Assembly: GCA_905221605.1 (NCBI GenBank)
Contig: CAJNDS010002301.1
Span: forward strand, 1,020,692-1,084,691
Length of the DNA: 64,000 nucleotides
Reading direction: 5' to 3'
From: Symbiodinium natans
Taxonomy: Eukaryota > Sar > Dinophyceae > Suessiales > Symbiodiniaceae
The translations under genes and the position numbers were made by a program. Within the stretch, counting starts at the first letter, position 1. Every line of letters begins with the position of its first letter. The notes under the pieces are model-generated. The model saw nothing but the letters and a program-made list of their open reading frames with translations, was not told where the DNA came from and did not search any database. Positions 30,507 to 40,829 of the stretch are shown here, piece by piece.

Positions 30507-30615
30507 CCTAAACGGGGGTTTCCGAAATTAGGGGTACCTTATTCGGGTCCTTCGTAGAAGGGAATCCTACTATGTAGGGATCTATATTTGGGGTCCCCTA
30601 TTTTCGTAAACCACC
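30507..30615 (+). repeat. Dispersed repeat, partner of 29272-29370
   Basis: About 105 bp, the same order of blocks as the reverse complement of 29272-29370, 1.2 kb away in inverted orientation. Confidence 0.65.
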
Positions 30616-30674
30616 AAAACCCTAAACCCTAAACCCAAAACCCAAAACCCTAAACCCTAAACCCTAAACCCTAC

Positions 30675-30752
30675 TCCACGGGTGCTCCTCTGTGCGGCGT
30701 CATCGAGAACGGGGGCTGCCGCCGCGGGCGGGGGAAGGAGCTCGGCAAGGGC
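30675..30752 (-). CDS. Exon-like segment, 78 bp in phase
   Basis: Acceptor TGATGACAG|GCCC, 26 codons beginning ALAELLPPPAAAAPVLDDAA, donor CGTGGA|GTAGGGTTTAGGG. Pro/Ala-rich; both borders are clean. Confidence 0.6.
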
Positions 30753-31089
30753 CTGTCATCAGAATGTATAGGGTTTAGGGTTTAGCGTTTAGGGTTTAGG
30801 GTTTAGGGTTTACAGGGTTTAGGGTATAGGGTTTCTAGACCCAAGAGTAGCCTAGGATCAGAAAAGGGTGCTCATTTTGGTTTAAAGGTGTTTATAAGGG
30901 AACGTAAACCCCCAAAAAGGGAATAAGGGCCTAAGTACTCTGGGTCCTAGGTTTAGGACGCCCGCGTGGGTTTAGTTTTTCTTTGCCTGCAGTGGGGTTT
31001 ACGGTTTAGGGTTAAATACATTAAAGGTCTAGGGTTTAGGGTAAACGCGGGGTAAGAAGCTCAGGGACTTTGGGTTTTGGTTCCTAACC

Positions 31090-32130
31090 CTAAACCCGAA
31101 GCTGGTTGAGAGGGCTCGAGTCGCCATTTGAGGAATCTCGGCAGCCCCAGTACCCATCACACATTGCCCATGGGAACGGGAACGCCTGACTTGCCAGATG
31201 ACACAGTGGACCCACCACAACCTGAATCTGATTTTTCGGGCTGACAGTTTTTCGGCACGTCCTGACTCTTGCGGAAAGGACCGTCGGTGGGTTCCTGGAA
31301 AGTGGCGGGCCTTCTGATGACTGCACGGAGCAGAGGGCTCGTGGACGTGCTCGGGCTCTGACTCAATCGGGTGTGGACCGTGCTTTGGCAAAGCTCGCTG
31401 TCTACGCTTCCATGTGCGCATGCTGCGTATGAGCTTACAGAAGACCACTGCTAGCTTGGTGCATCAGAAGATTGGCGATCAAGCTCATGGCGGAGCCTCT
31501 TTGAGACATTTGCGCTGGGTGTTGCTGTGGCACGCTGGCAAAATTCCGCAACCCTTACATCGAAATTGGGAGCCTTGTTGCCGTACTGTTCAACAGCAGA
31601 TTGCATCGGACAGCCTCTGCGTCAGCCGTGGCAGGCATTTGTTTCAGACCGACATTGAAGCAGACGCTCGAGATCGCAGTGAGTAGCATCAGGGTGGCCG
31701 CCCACAAGGGGAAATTTTCCGCGCTTCGTTCGACGTGGTCTTGTACCTGCCAGGTGCTGTGAAGGATTTCGTTGAGCACGTTCCCCGCTGCAGATACCAC
31801 GTCGGTGCGTATTCTGCACGATCGGCGCTGGTTTCCCATCATGATGGAGCCAAATGACTTTATTTGGGACCTTGGCATATGATGGCAAATGAGGTTTGAG
31901 TTTTGTTGGTCAGTACTTTGGTAGTCATGGATCACTTGGAGTCCGTCTTTCCAGGATTCGGCTTTGCCAGGAAACTGCAGTGAGTGTGAGACGACTTTCC
32001 CCCGTCGGTTGACTCTCTGACTGCTTTCGCTGCTGTGCTGCGAGGGGCTCGGCAGATTTCTGCTCCAGGGCAAATGCGCTGACAAAAGTTGCCGGCGAGC
32101 CGCTGGGTGTGCACTGCCAACCCCTTAGGC
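31090..32130. other. About 1 kb of unique sequence, coding strand unresolved
   Basis: Free of telomere words. A minus-strand frame (31555-32085, 176 codons) includes a hydrophobic stretch near NFPLWAATLMLLTAISSVCF that could be a membrane helix. A plus-strand frame (31414-31686) ends exactly at a GTGAGTAG donor-like site. I cannot decide between them from sequence alone. Confidence 0.35.
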
Positions 32131-32354
32131 CCCTAGAAGTTTCATGCGCGGAATTTGGCACACAGAACAAAACAGAAACCGGCGAGAACACCACAGCCCA
32201 TGCACATGGGTGCTCGAGAGGACGGGGCTCTGCCCTGACGCGTGGCAATAGCCTCCTCGCTAGGGGCTGCTAAACTGAGTGCGCCGCTACCCCGCTCGTC
32301 TACACTATCACACACCCTAACCCCTGAACCCGAAACCCTAAACCTAAACCCTAC

Positions 32355-32435
32355 CTCATGGCCCCAGTCGAGATACCCGACGCTCTTGACAGCTTCTGGC
32401 ACCTCCTCTGCTTCGGCGGCCATGCGCTGCGCCTC
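32355..32435 (-). CDS. Exon-like segment, 81 bp
   Basis: From GCGGAAG| it reads EAQRMAAEAEEVPEAVKSVG, then YLDWGHE, and |GTAGGGTTTAGG. 27 codons with a charged helix; the donor is of the telomere type. Confidence 0.55.
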
Positions 32436-32599
32436 CTTCCGCGGAAGTCAGCTGACATCATTCTCTAGACAGAATGCATAGGGTTTAGGGTTTAGGGCTT
32501 AGGGTTTAAGGTTTAGGGTTTATAGTGGTCAGGGTATAGGGTTTCGAGACCCAGGAGGAAGGTAGGAATAAAAAGGGCAATGTTGCGCTCTTAAGCGTT

Positions 32600-33940
32600 C
32601 TTCCGGAAAACTTATAGGGGACCCCCCCATTGATGAGGGTGGTCCGCAATTATGCGAAGTGCGCGGCCCGGGGATGAAGGGCGGGGGCCGGAGAGCCAAA
32701 ACTGAAAGCCACTTTGAATAAGAAGCTCCAGAAATTTCTGGTGTCCGGCTTTGTTTAAATTCTTTCGAAAATTTCATTGCGAAACAGGCCCCCAGACAAT
32801 TTTCCAAGGGAGTAGCCCACGACTGCCCTGATTCGCTCTTAGCAAATTGTTTCGGGTACCCGCATTAATCCGCAGCCCCCCTGGCCAGGGAGCTGCAAAG
32901 CATGGAAAGCTTAGACCCTCGAGCTTCAAGGCTTCCCTTCAACCCTCGACCCCTAGCCGCCCTACCGCCAGCCGCCGCCCCAGCCTATAGAGGATCCCCG
33001 AAATGGGGGGGGGGGGAGCCCTGGACACTAAAGCGAGTCCAACATTACCCTTGTGGGTGTTAAGGGGATTACAAAAAGCAACCCCAACCCTAAAAAAAGG
33101 AAATAAGGGCCGCCTCGGGGTCCTAGTTCTTATGATCGTTGCATTTCCACTTACCCGCGAGAGAAAACTAAAAGATGCTAAGAATAACAAATGGCGTTGA
33201 ATCTATCAGTCTTGAGATGAGGGAAGGATTTGACGAGGAATTATCAAAAGGAATCTCATGACATGACTTATCAAAATAGTATATCAAACCTTGTAATGAC
33301 ATATTTCATGATTCAGAGACATATCCTTTTTTGGAAGATTTGTCACCCTGCCCGAAATCGAAGAAACAAGGTTTTCCTTCCTGGATCTCCCTGCTTCATA
33401 CAGCCCTGGCCTGGCCGAAGTAGACCTCAAAAACCCTAGACCTCGAAAGAATTTGAACTAAAGCCCTGAAGCCCTGAGCCCTTAACTGAACCCTCAACCC
33501 CTGAACTCCTGAGCCCTAAACCCTGAAGCCCTGAACCCCAAACCCAAAAACCCAAAACCCGAAGAGCTCATGGCCTGTTTGTGCCGACGATTGGGTTGAG
33601 GGTTGTTTCGTTCAAGGCTTATGCTCCTAGGCTGTATCATACCCACAAGCCAAAGGAGGTAACAGAACAATTCGGGCTTGGGTTTCGGGTTTAGGGTTTA
33701 GGGTTTAGGGGTTGAGGGTCGAGGGTTGAGGGTTGAGGGTTGAGGACTTTGTTTCAGGAGCCGAAATTCTTGGGGGCCCTTAGGGTGTATGGAGGTCATA
33801 CTGGTTCTTAGCACCCAGTATACATTCCCATAAGAGGTACACAGACGTAAGGCGCCTAAATTGACGAGTTCTTTACTAGGAGCTCGTAACATAGAACGTT
33901 CCTACACCCTAAACCCATCCTATAACCCTAAACCCTAAAC
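32600..33940. other. No exon recognised
   Basis: Sequence with degenerate members of the AAAAGGGTGCTC../GGGAATAAGGGCC dispersed family (32540-32600, 33040-33120) and CCCTAAA-like words at 33470-33560. Nothing further is seen. Confidence 0.4.
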
Positions 33941-33942
33941 AC

Positions 33943-34041
33943 GCCGCGCTTTGTTTCCCAGCACAGCGGCTTGCAGTCGCAGGGTTTGATATCGACCCCG
34001 GTTTCGGCCGAGAAGGACATCGTTGTGGCAGAGAACTCCCA
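33943..34041 (-). CDS. Exon-like segment, Cys-containing
   Basis: Reads FSATTMSFSAETGVDIKPCD, then CKPLCWETKRG, |GTGTTTAGGGTTTAGGG. The donor is clear; the upstream border is not fixed (candidate AG at 34036-34037). Confidence 0.5.
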
Positions 34042-34680
34042 GGTCTCACTTCGAAAACATAACCCTAAAACCCTGAACCCTAAACTCTTCAGACTTCTAT
34101 GCGGTTCTGAAATTCCGTAGTGAAGCTTTACTTGCAAGCTCTTGGACAGGATCTTTACAGGATTCTATAGGGACCCTAACTCCCTAAGTACTGGGACGAG
34201 TAAGGTGAACCGACAAAATATCCCGAAATCCAGAAAAGACGGACCCTCCACGGCGTGATGTCCGGCTCCTAGGTCCGTGTTGGACACCAGAAAGCGCCGG
34301 CAAAAAAAGGGTGCCGAATGCACCGCACAGCGGTGCATAGTTTAGCAACTGTCGTGCACGAGGCTTTTCCAGGGCAAGTGGCTTCGACATCTTGCTGAAA
34401 GGAATTGAACAGCTGGACTCATCCCTCCCCCCAATATTAAAGGGATTACGTGGATTCCTTGGTTCGGTCTTGAGCTAAACCGTCGCATGTTTACGGCGTC
34501 TGCATCCCAAGAGCGAGAGCTAGTGGCCCTAGTCAATGCAACCCCCTCCATCCCAGAAACGTTGAACCCTAAACCCTAAACCTAGACTCTAAACCCTAAA
34601 CCCTAAACCCTAAACCAACGTCCCGCACCAAGCCGTTCATGGTCAGGACGGTGAGAAATGAGGCTATCTACGACCTCTAC

Positions 34681-34764
34681 GGGCACGTCTCGTGATCTTC
34701 CTGTGCATGGCGAATCCCAAGAGCGTTTCCGAAAACTCATTGATGGCATCGGTGAAGTACACCC
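34681..34764 (-). CDS. Exon-like segment
   Basis: GTCAAAG| then GVYFTDAINEFSETLLGFAM and HRKITRRAR, |GTAGAGG. 84 bp. The opposite strand is also open (antisense shadow), but the minus reading has both splice borders. Confidence 0.5.
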
Positions 34765-35449
34765 CTTTGACCTCACAGAAACGGCCTTATAGGAATGCAA
34801 AGCTGAAGAGTTTGGAGTCTTTCGGGTTCTTTTGGGGGTCAAAGGGTGCTGCATCCAGCCCCCACTTGGACGTTCATGGTACTTGCTAACCAAGTATAAC
34901 TGTACATATAACTGTACTTGTAACCATATTAGGGCCCTTAAGGCAGTAATAACTGGCTAAGATGTACCATAAACCCTAAACCCTAAACCATAGAACCTCC
35001 AAGCAGTGCGACCCCTATCCCAAATCCCAGCCCTGTTCTGTGCTGGGCATGGCGGGTGTCTGGCTTCAGGGACGGCCTAGAACCCAAACCCCCTAACACT
35101 CATAAGACTCATAAGCCCCAGGGTTGATGGTTTAGGGTTTAGGGTTTTACCCTAAACCCTGAACCCGAAAACCCAATATCCCAACCCTAAATCCTATGGG
35201 AGAACCCCAAGGATGCAGGAGCTACAGGTTTTTGTGCTTGGAGCTGGGAATCTTAACCCTAGACCCGAAATCACTTTTCCAGGGATGTCGCTCAAGAAGC
35301 CCCCATGGGCTTATTTTCGGGGTTCAGCTCTGCCGAGCTGCGTCCACGCCATCGGTTTCCAGTATCCAGTTGCCGCCGGCAGCGGAATTCCTGATGCCCA
35401 GTTCAAGCCAGGCGCGTCCAAAAGGCCCCAAACCCTCAAGTCCCCACAC

Positions 35450-35489
35450 CTCCTGCGCTCGACATATGGAGCGGGATTTGCAAATGTGC
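35450..35489 (-). CDS. Exon-like segment, 40 bp
   Basis: Acceptor TATCGCAG|GCACAT, reading AHLQIPLHMSSAG, donor GGAG|GTGTGG. Very short; supported mainly by its position between two similar segments. Confidence 0.35.
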
Positions 35490-35516
35490 CTGCGATACTA
35501 CGGGCCCGCAAGGTAC

Positions 35517-35614
35517 CCAAAGGTTTCAGGGCCTTCCTCTTCTGGCATATGCCACCTCTGCATACTGCTACGCAGCTCAAGCTCAGCAAGGAACCCAACA
35601 CAATTCAACTTTGG
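35517..35614 (-). CDS. Exon-like segment, 98 bp
   Basis: Acceptor CTGCAAG|CCAAAG, reading PKLNCVGFLAELELRSSMQR, then WHMPEEEGPETFG, donor TTTGG|GTACCTT. Its plus-strand overlap (a 148-codon frame) shows no splice logic. Confidence 0.5.
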
Positions 35615-36239
35615 CTTGCAGTGCTTGAAGCGTTCTGGGTTCATGGGTCCAAGGGATAGGAAGCAGGGTTTGGACTGCTGTTGTCAACCCTACTTGTGGA
35701 ACGTTGGAAGGTGCACTAAATTACTACCTTTCAACCTTCATGAGCCTCCCCCGCCCCCCCCCCCCCACCCCCCGAAAAACAAAAACAAACGACTCAAGAA
35801 AGCCACACCACCTTCTCCAAAACCATCTGCACCCTAAACCCTAACAAACCCTCCGGTTTCCTCCCACCCCCCCGTGCCGGCGCAAAAACGAACAAAACGA
35901 CCCAGAGAAATCCCAACATCTAATTACTCCAAAACCCTAAGCCCAGAACCCTGCACCCTAAACCCCATAAACAGCAAGAATAGCCTGCTACATCCTCTTC
36001 CACGCGAAAAGCACAACCTGGACGTACACCCCTATAGAGCACTCAAAGGGCTTCGGGGCCTCCTCTTTGTTAACGAGTCTTTGGGCTTCACGGTTTAGGG
36101 CTTCTAGGGTTTCTAGGGCTTCCAAGGTTTAGGGATAAACCCTAGAAACACCCTAAACCCTAAACCCTAAACCCTAAAACCCTCAACCCTAAACCCTAAA
36201 CCCTGAACCGTTGGGGTTTACCCCCCCCCCCCCCAACGC

Positions 36240-36323
36240 CCTTTGCAACAGATGGAGGCTCCCCGTCAAGTCCGTGGACGCTGCCAAGTTGATACCTGAC
36301 TCTTGCTCCAGCTCTTTGAAGAC
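36240..36323 (-). CDS. Exon-like segment
   Basis: Acceptor ATCTCTCCAG|GTCTTC, reading VFKELEQESGINLAASTDLT, then GSLHLLQ, ending AAAGG|GCGTTGG (GC donor). An internal GTATC after GAGTCAG offers an alternative, shorter exon ending at 36296. Confidence 0.5.
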
Positions 36324-36649
36324 CTGGAGAGATGATGTTTAGGGTCTTGGGCTTAGGGTTTAGGGTTTAGGGTTTAGGGTTTAGGAGTTAGGGCTTAGGG
36401 CTTAGGGCTTAGGGCTTGGGGCTTAGTTTAGGGCTAGGGTTTAGGGTTTTGGGGTTTAAGGTTAAGGGCTCAGGAAGTAGCAAGTGGGGCAGGAACCAAT
36501 ATGGTCAATTCTGCAAGTAGGCTCTCTGGCCAGGCTCCGAAACGGGGCCACAATTTGCAGAACTGATCACACTTGTTTCTGTTCCGGTCCATCAACCCTA
36601 AACCCTAAACTCTAAACCCGTTGTTCGGAGATTGCCTTATCAAACACTG

Positions 36650-37010
36650 CACCCTAAACCAAGAAATCCTTTTGAAACACCCTCAGCACCGAACCCTCAA
36701 TCGCGGACTCCTCCAACTAAGACCTACAGTCAGGGGTTTGAGGTTTGGGGTGTAGCTTGCACATCTAAGCTCGAACCCTCAACTGCAAACTACCAAACAG
36801 AACCCACACCGTCTGTGAAGCCGCCAAAAGCCCCAGCAATGCCCCCCACCCCGCGAATGCCTGAACCGAAAAACTAATCCAAACCCCTAACCACAAACCC
36901 CAAAGCACAACTCTCAGACCCTAAAGCCCAAACCCTCAACCCCAAACCCACCTAAATTGCACACCACTCGCGCAAACCCCAAAGCCCAAAGCCTACCAAT
37001 AACCTCAAAC
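36650..37010. other. CCCTAAA-degenerate DNA
   Basis: Long stretch of AACCCTCAAC/AACCCCAAA words; a plus-strand Pro/Thr-rich frame (36632-36877) comes from it. No gene. Confidence 0.5.
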
Positions 37011-37045
37011 CCTAAACCCTAAACCCTAAACCCCGTAAACCCTAC

Positions 37046-37119
37046 CAATAGCGAAGTCTGGCCTGCAGCCCTGTGGGCCCCGCGACCATCTCGCAAGCGA
37101 GGATGTCCACTCGCGCTCC
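37046..37119 (-). CDS. Exon-like segment
   Basis: Best frame reads GARVDILACEMVAGPTGLQA to RLRYW|GTAGGGTTTACGGGG. Two other frames are also open over this short stretch. Confidence 0.4.
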
Positions 37120-37806
37120 CTCGAAAGGTCAAGTTTGGGGGCTTCCCGAGCAACCGAGTGTCTCAGGGTTTAGGGTTTAGGGTTTAGGGTTTAGGGTGTA
37201 GGGTTGTTTCAACATGGTCCCCCTCCTTGAAAGGGTTCTGAAAGAATGGGCCCTTGGGCCTTATGATTAGGGTGTATAAGGGGGATCTGAGGGGTCCCCG
37301 TTTAAGGGCCCATGTAACTACCCCAAGAGAGTGAGGCAAAAGATGTTTAGGGCTTAGGGTTCAGGATTTGTGGCTTAGGGTTTAGGGTTTGGGGATTCAG
37401 TGCTTAGGGCTCGAAAACGGTACACGAGTACCACTGTGGATGTCTCAACAATGGAGAGAGAAACCAGGCTAAGGGTTTTATTCTGACCTCCCTCAACCCT
37501 AAACCCTAAACCCTAAAACCTAAACTCATATGCATATACAAATACAACACAAACTTTCTCTCACTCTACGGCTGCAGGCTCTTGGCATAAGACCCCCCCT
37601 TTCTTAACCCTAAGTGCTCGAAACTCCCTCTAACCCACACCGAGTACAGGAAGCAAAGCTCCTAAGCCGTAAGCCCTAAGGCCCTAAGGCATCAACCCGA
37701 AACCCTAAACCCTACATCCTAAACCTAAACTTTAGACCCCAAACCCCAAACCCCAAATCCTAACCCTAAATCCTAAACCCTAAACACTAAACCCTAAACC
37801 CTAAAC

Positions 37807-37858
37807 CTGCCTCTGCGAGGTATGGCTTCAAGGCTGCCAGGAACTTCAGGTTCTGCTC
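37807..37858 (-). CDS. Exon-like segment
   Basis: Acceptor GCCTGCAG|GAGCAG, reading EQNLKFLAALKPYLAEA, donor GGCAG|GTTTAGGGTTTAGGG. Confidence 0.6.
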
Positions 37859-37949
37859 CTGCAGGCGCCATTAGGAGTACTTTTGGGGGGGTTAGGGTTC
37901 AGGGTTTAGGGTTTGGGGTTTAGGGTCTAGGGTCTAGGGTCTTGGGTCT

Positions 37950-38025
37950 TGGGTCTAGGGTTTAGGGTTTAGGGTTTAGGGTTTAGGGTTTAGGGTTTAG
38001 GGTTTAGGGTTTAGGGTTTAATAGG
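37950..38025 (+). repeat. (TTTAGGG)n after GGGTCTA/GGGTCTT variants
   Basis: About ten perfect units preceded by variant units at 37920-37958. Confidence 0.9.
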
Positions 38026-38258
38026 GTTAGGGTTTAATAAGGTTTAGGGCTTAGGTGGAGGGCGGGGCGGGGGTTTTGGGGGCTTGGGGGCCATTAAGCG
38101 TTAGAGGTATTTATGCTACGTACCCCTAAACTCGAAGCCCTGATCCCTAAACCCTAGAGGTGTGGCGGTTGTGTTTGGGAGTATTTTTGGGGGGGTTTAG
38201 GTGCTGCGGGTTTGGGGGCCATGGAGCTATTGCAGGCGCATCCCTCAGCGCAAGTCAC

Positions 38259-38326
38259 CTGTGACTCTTTGGACCTTCGACCTTCAACTGGACTTGCTCC
38301 TGAACGAGCCCCAAAGAACTTCTTTG
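38259..38326 (-). CDS. Exon-like segment
   Basis: Acceptor ACCCTCCAG|CAAAG, reading QRSSLGLVQEQVQLKVEGPK, donor CACAG|GTGACTTG. Confidence 0.5.
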
Positions 38327-38357
38327 CTGGAGGGTTTAGGGTTCAGGGTTTTGAGGG

Positions 38358-38450
38358 GTGGAGGTTCCTTGTACTCGCCAGTCATCTCTGTGCCGTGGAA
38401 CATCCAGCCGACATGGGTGAAGGACCCCTCGGGCACCTCCATGAGTTTGG
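38358..38450 (-). CDS. Exon-like segment
   Basis: Reads MEVPEGSFTHVGWMFHGTEM then TGEYK and a GAACCT that could be a GA donor leading by a very short intron to the 38259-38326 segment. The 5' border is unclear. The peptide composition (Trp, Met, His mixture) looks like real protein. Confidence 0.45.
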
Positions 38451-38572
38451 GTAGACAGGTCAGGTGTACTTGAAGTCTATCTCTGCCTTTTGAGGTACTA
38501 TAAAATACACCACTTCCCTTGAGTGATGGAAGATTTGGGGTTCAGGGTTTGGGGTATCAAGCCCGATAATCC

Positions 38573-38665
38573 TAACCCTAAACCCTAAACCCTATAAACC
38601 CTAAACCCTAAACCCTAAACCCTAAACCCTAAACCCTCTAAACCCTAAACCCTAAACCCTAAACC
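38573..38665 (-). repeat. CCCTAAA array, about 13 units
   Basis: Two imperfect units (CCCTATAAA, CCCTCTAAA) interrupt perfect ones. Confidence 0.9.
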
Positions 38666-38673
38666 CCTACAAC

Positions 38674-38759
38674 CTTGGGGGTTGGGTGCACAAGGATGCC
38701 GGGCGAGCCTCCGCTGCAGTCATCGCGGCCACGATGTCATCCCAAAGAGTATGCTGCTC
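38674..38759 (-). CDS. Exon-like segment, 86 bp
   Basis: Acceptor TTAAGAGAG|GAGCAG, reading EQHTLWDDIVAAMTAAEARP, donor CCAAG|GTTGTAGGGGTTTAGGG. Confidence 0.6.
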
Positions 38760-38787
38760 CTCTCTTAAGTTGTAGGGTCCTCATATG

Positions 38788-38868
38788 GGCCCTAAACCCT
38801 AAACCCTAAACCCTAAACCCTAAACCCTAAACCCTAAACCCTAAACCCTAAACCCTAAACCCTAAACT
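38788..38868 (-). repeat. (CCCTAAA)11
   Basis: Perfect array between the 38674 exon-like segment and a dispersed repeat at 38880-39005. Confidence 0.95.
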
Positions 38869-38879
38869 GTGGGACCCCT

Positions 38880-39005
38880 GGTATACCCCTTGTATACCCC
38901 TTATATACCCCTTATATATGCGCAACAAAAACCCCCAAAGGGCCCATACTTCATATCCCTTTAAAGGAGGTAAGGGACCATGCTAAGAGACCATATAGCT
39001 ACCCC
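38880..39005 (+). repeat. Dispersed family: GGGCCCATACTTC..AGGGACCA..AGCTACCC
   Basis: Shares ordered blocks with 12975-13045, 37245-37330 and 60125-60210 (CCCATACTTC/GAACC, TTTAAAGGAGGTA, GGGACCA, AGAGCCCAT/AGACCATA, CTACCC). It also contains three copies of TATACCCCTT. Confidence 0.6.
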
Positions 39006-39009
39006 TAGA

Positions 39010-39850
39010 CTGCATGCATGGTCCCCTGGCTAGGGCTCCTGACCGTTCTGAAGTGTGGGCCCCAGAGCGCTTCATAGGGTATATACGGGGAGATGTTTCT
39101 TTCAGGGCTGCCTGCTGCTCGTTTGGAGGGGTTCTAGTCTGCTGCGATTCAGTCATGCATGCATGGGTGCCTGCCACACTGCAACGCATCTATGTGGGTA
39201 TGCATGCAGGTACGTATATCCTCTCCGTCGATGACACACGTCAAATGCTAATATGACTGATCGAGCTGATATCACAGCTAAACGTACGTACTTACGTACA
39301 TCGTTGTGTGTGTACGTACACATGGCATGTGCGTGTGGGTGAGTGGGTGGGTGGCTGGCTGGGTCCCCTGATTGTTTGTGTGCATCTATGCACCCACGTA
39401 TCTACGTATCTAAGCATCTACGCAAGCCTCTACGCCCATGTATCTGAGAATCTATGCATGTACATATCCATGTATGTTGCTTCGCAGTGCGAAAGTGCTG
39501 GTAGTGCGTCGTTGCTGGTCTCCCGGTTCCTTCGACCCCACCTCGCTGAAACCGACCCCAAACACACCCTGACAGACATGAAGCCTAGACCAAACCCCAT
39601 TGAGCCACAACCCTAAACCCAATTGAGCCTAAGCCCTAACCCCTACACCCCTAATCAAGCCTTAACCTTCAACCCTAAACCCTAACTCAGCCTTACCCGA
39701 AACCCTGAACCATACGGACCTCTCTCAGGCCAGATGAAGGCCCTAAGCCCCTGAACCCCTAAGCCCCTAAGCCCCTGAAACCCAAAAACCCCTAAACCCC
39801 AAACCCCAAACCCCTAAACCCTAAACCCTAAACACTAAACCCTAAACCCC
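39010..39850. other. Unique and CCCTAAA-degenerate DNA
   Basis: 39190-39480 holds many TACGTA, GTATGT and CATGTA words. From 39590 on CCCTAAACC-like words dominate. No exon is recognised. Confidence 0.4.
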
Positions 39851-39855
39851 TGAAC

Positions 39856-39957
39856 CCTGAGATCCCAGTCCGTGGAGGCGTACCACATCTGGAGCACTCC
39901 TTCCTTGCGCCGCGTCTTCCGACACGTGGGGATGTCTTCGGCTAGGACTCCAAGGGT
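39856..39957 (-). CDS. Exon-like segment, 102 bp in phase
   Basis: Acceptor AACTCAG|ACCCTT, 34 codons reading TLGVLAEDIPTCRKTRRKEG then VLQMWYASTDWDL, donor CAGG|GTTCAGGGGTTTAGGG. Confidence 0.65.
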
Positions 39958-40341
39958 CTGAGTTGAGGGTTTTGGGGTTTTTAGGTCTAAGGGTTTTAGG
40001 GTTCTAAGGTTGGTTGAGGGCTGGTTTCGGGCTTTTGGAGCTCAGGGCTCCAAGGGTTTAGGAGCCACGGGGCTGAGGGTGTCGAGTTTGCATGAAGGTG
40101 CTTGGGCTATTGGGGCCACTCGAATTGGGAGTACAAAGTGGTTCTGCAGCCATGGGCTTTGTCGAACTTCAAGGCTCTCCATCTTCGAGCCCAACCCAAA
40201 CACAAGAATGCCACATCTCCGAAACCAGCCTCACGGTGACATTGTGGACGCCCCAGGAGCAGCTTGGGTTGGGGGGTTTAGAGTTTAAGGGTTTTGCGCG
40301 CAGCAGTGGGTTCTCGAAGCGCTTATCGCCCCCCCCCCCCC

Positions 40342-40412
40342 GCCGCCTTCGCGGCATTGGCAGCGATGGGCCAGGAGAGGATTCCGTCGCTGATCCACAG
40401 CAGCGTCTTCTC
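40342..40412 (-). CDS. Exon-like segment running into a G tract
   Basis: Acceptor TGACTCAG|GAGAAG, reading EKTLLWISDGILSWPIAANA, then a run of G whose length hides the frame. GDKRFENPLL could continue beyond it. The 3' border is unknown. Confidence 0.45.
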
Positions 40413-40829
40413 CTGAGTCAGCTTAGGCCAGTGTGTCGGAGCTTTCTTTTTGCTCTGCATCGTTTTTGTTGCTCCCTTTTGCTTTTCGGAGCTCTCCATC
40501 TTTTCAAAGGAAAACCTCTATGTTTTCTCCAGAAACACACTGCCAGGATAGGTTTGACAAAGATGCATGTCAAGCTTGCGTGGGGGGTTGGAGTGTAGCG
40601 GGGCAAGGGAGGGGGGGGAGGGAGGGGAGGGGAGGGGCGGGCGGGAGGGAGGGGGATCTGCAAACAATGCTCGCATGATGGGCTTCGAAAAGACTCATAT
40701 GCTTTGAAGCAAGCGTGCTCGGCACAAAAAGAGCCGGGGGTTGGGTGGCGGCGCAGCCCCCTTCATAGAAGGCTTAGAAAGGGCTTATTTACATATACAC
40801 ACATATATCCGCCGACCCCAGCAACAGCG

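Noticed and set aside
34642-34790. Plus-strand reading RLSTTSTGTSRDLPVHGE..
   Set aside because: It is the antisense of a minus segment that has acceptor and donor; the plus frame has neither.
35196-35837. 213- and 148-codon plus-strand ORFs
   Set aside because: Minus-strand segments in the same place have splice borders matching the locus; the plus frames cross poly-C and have no domain.
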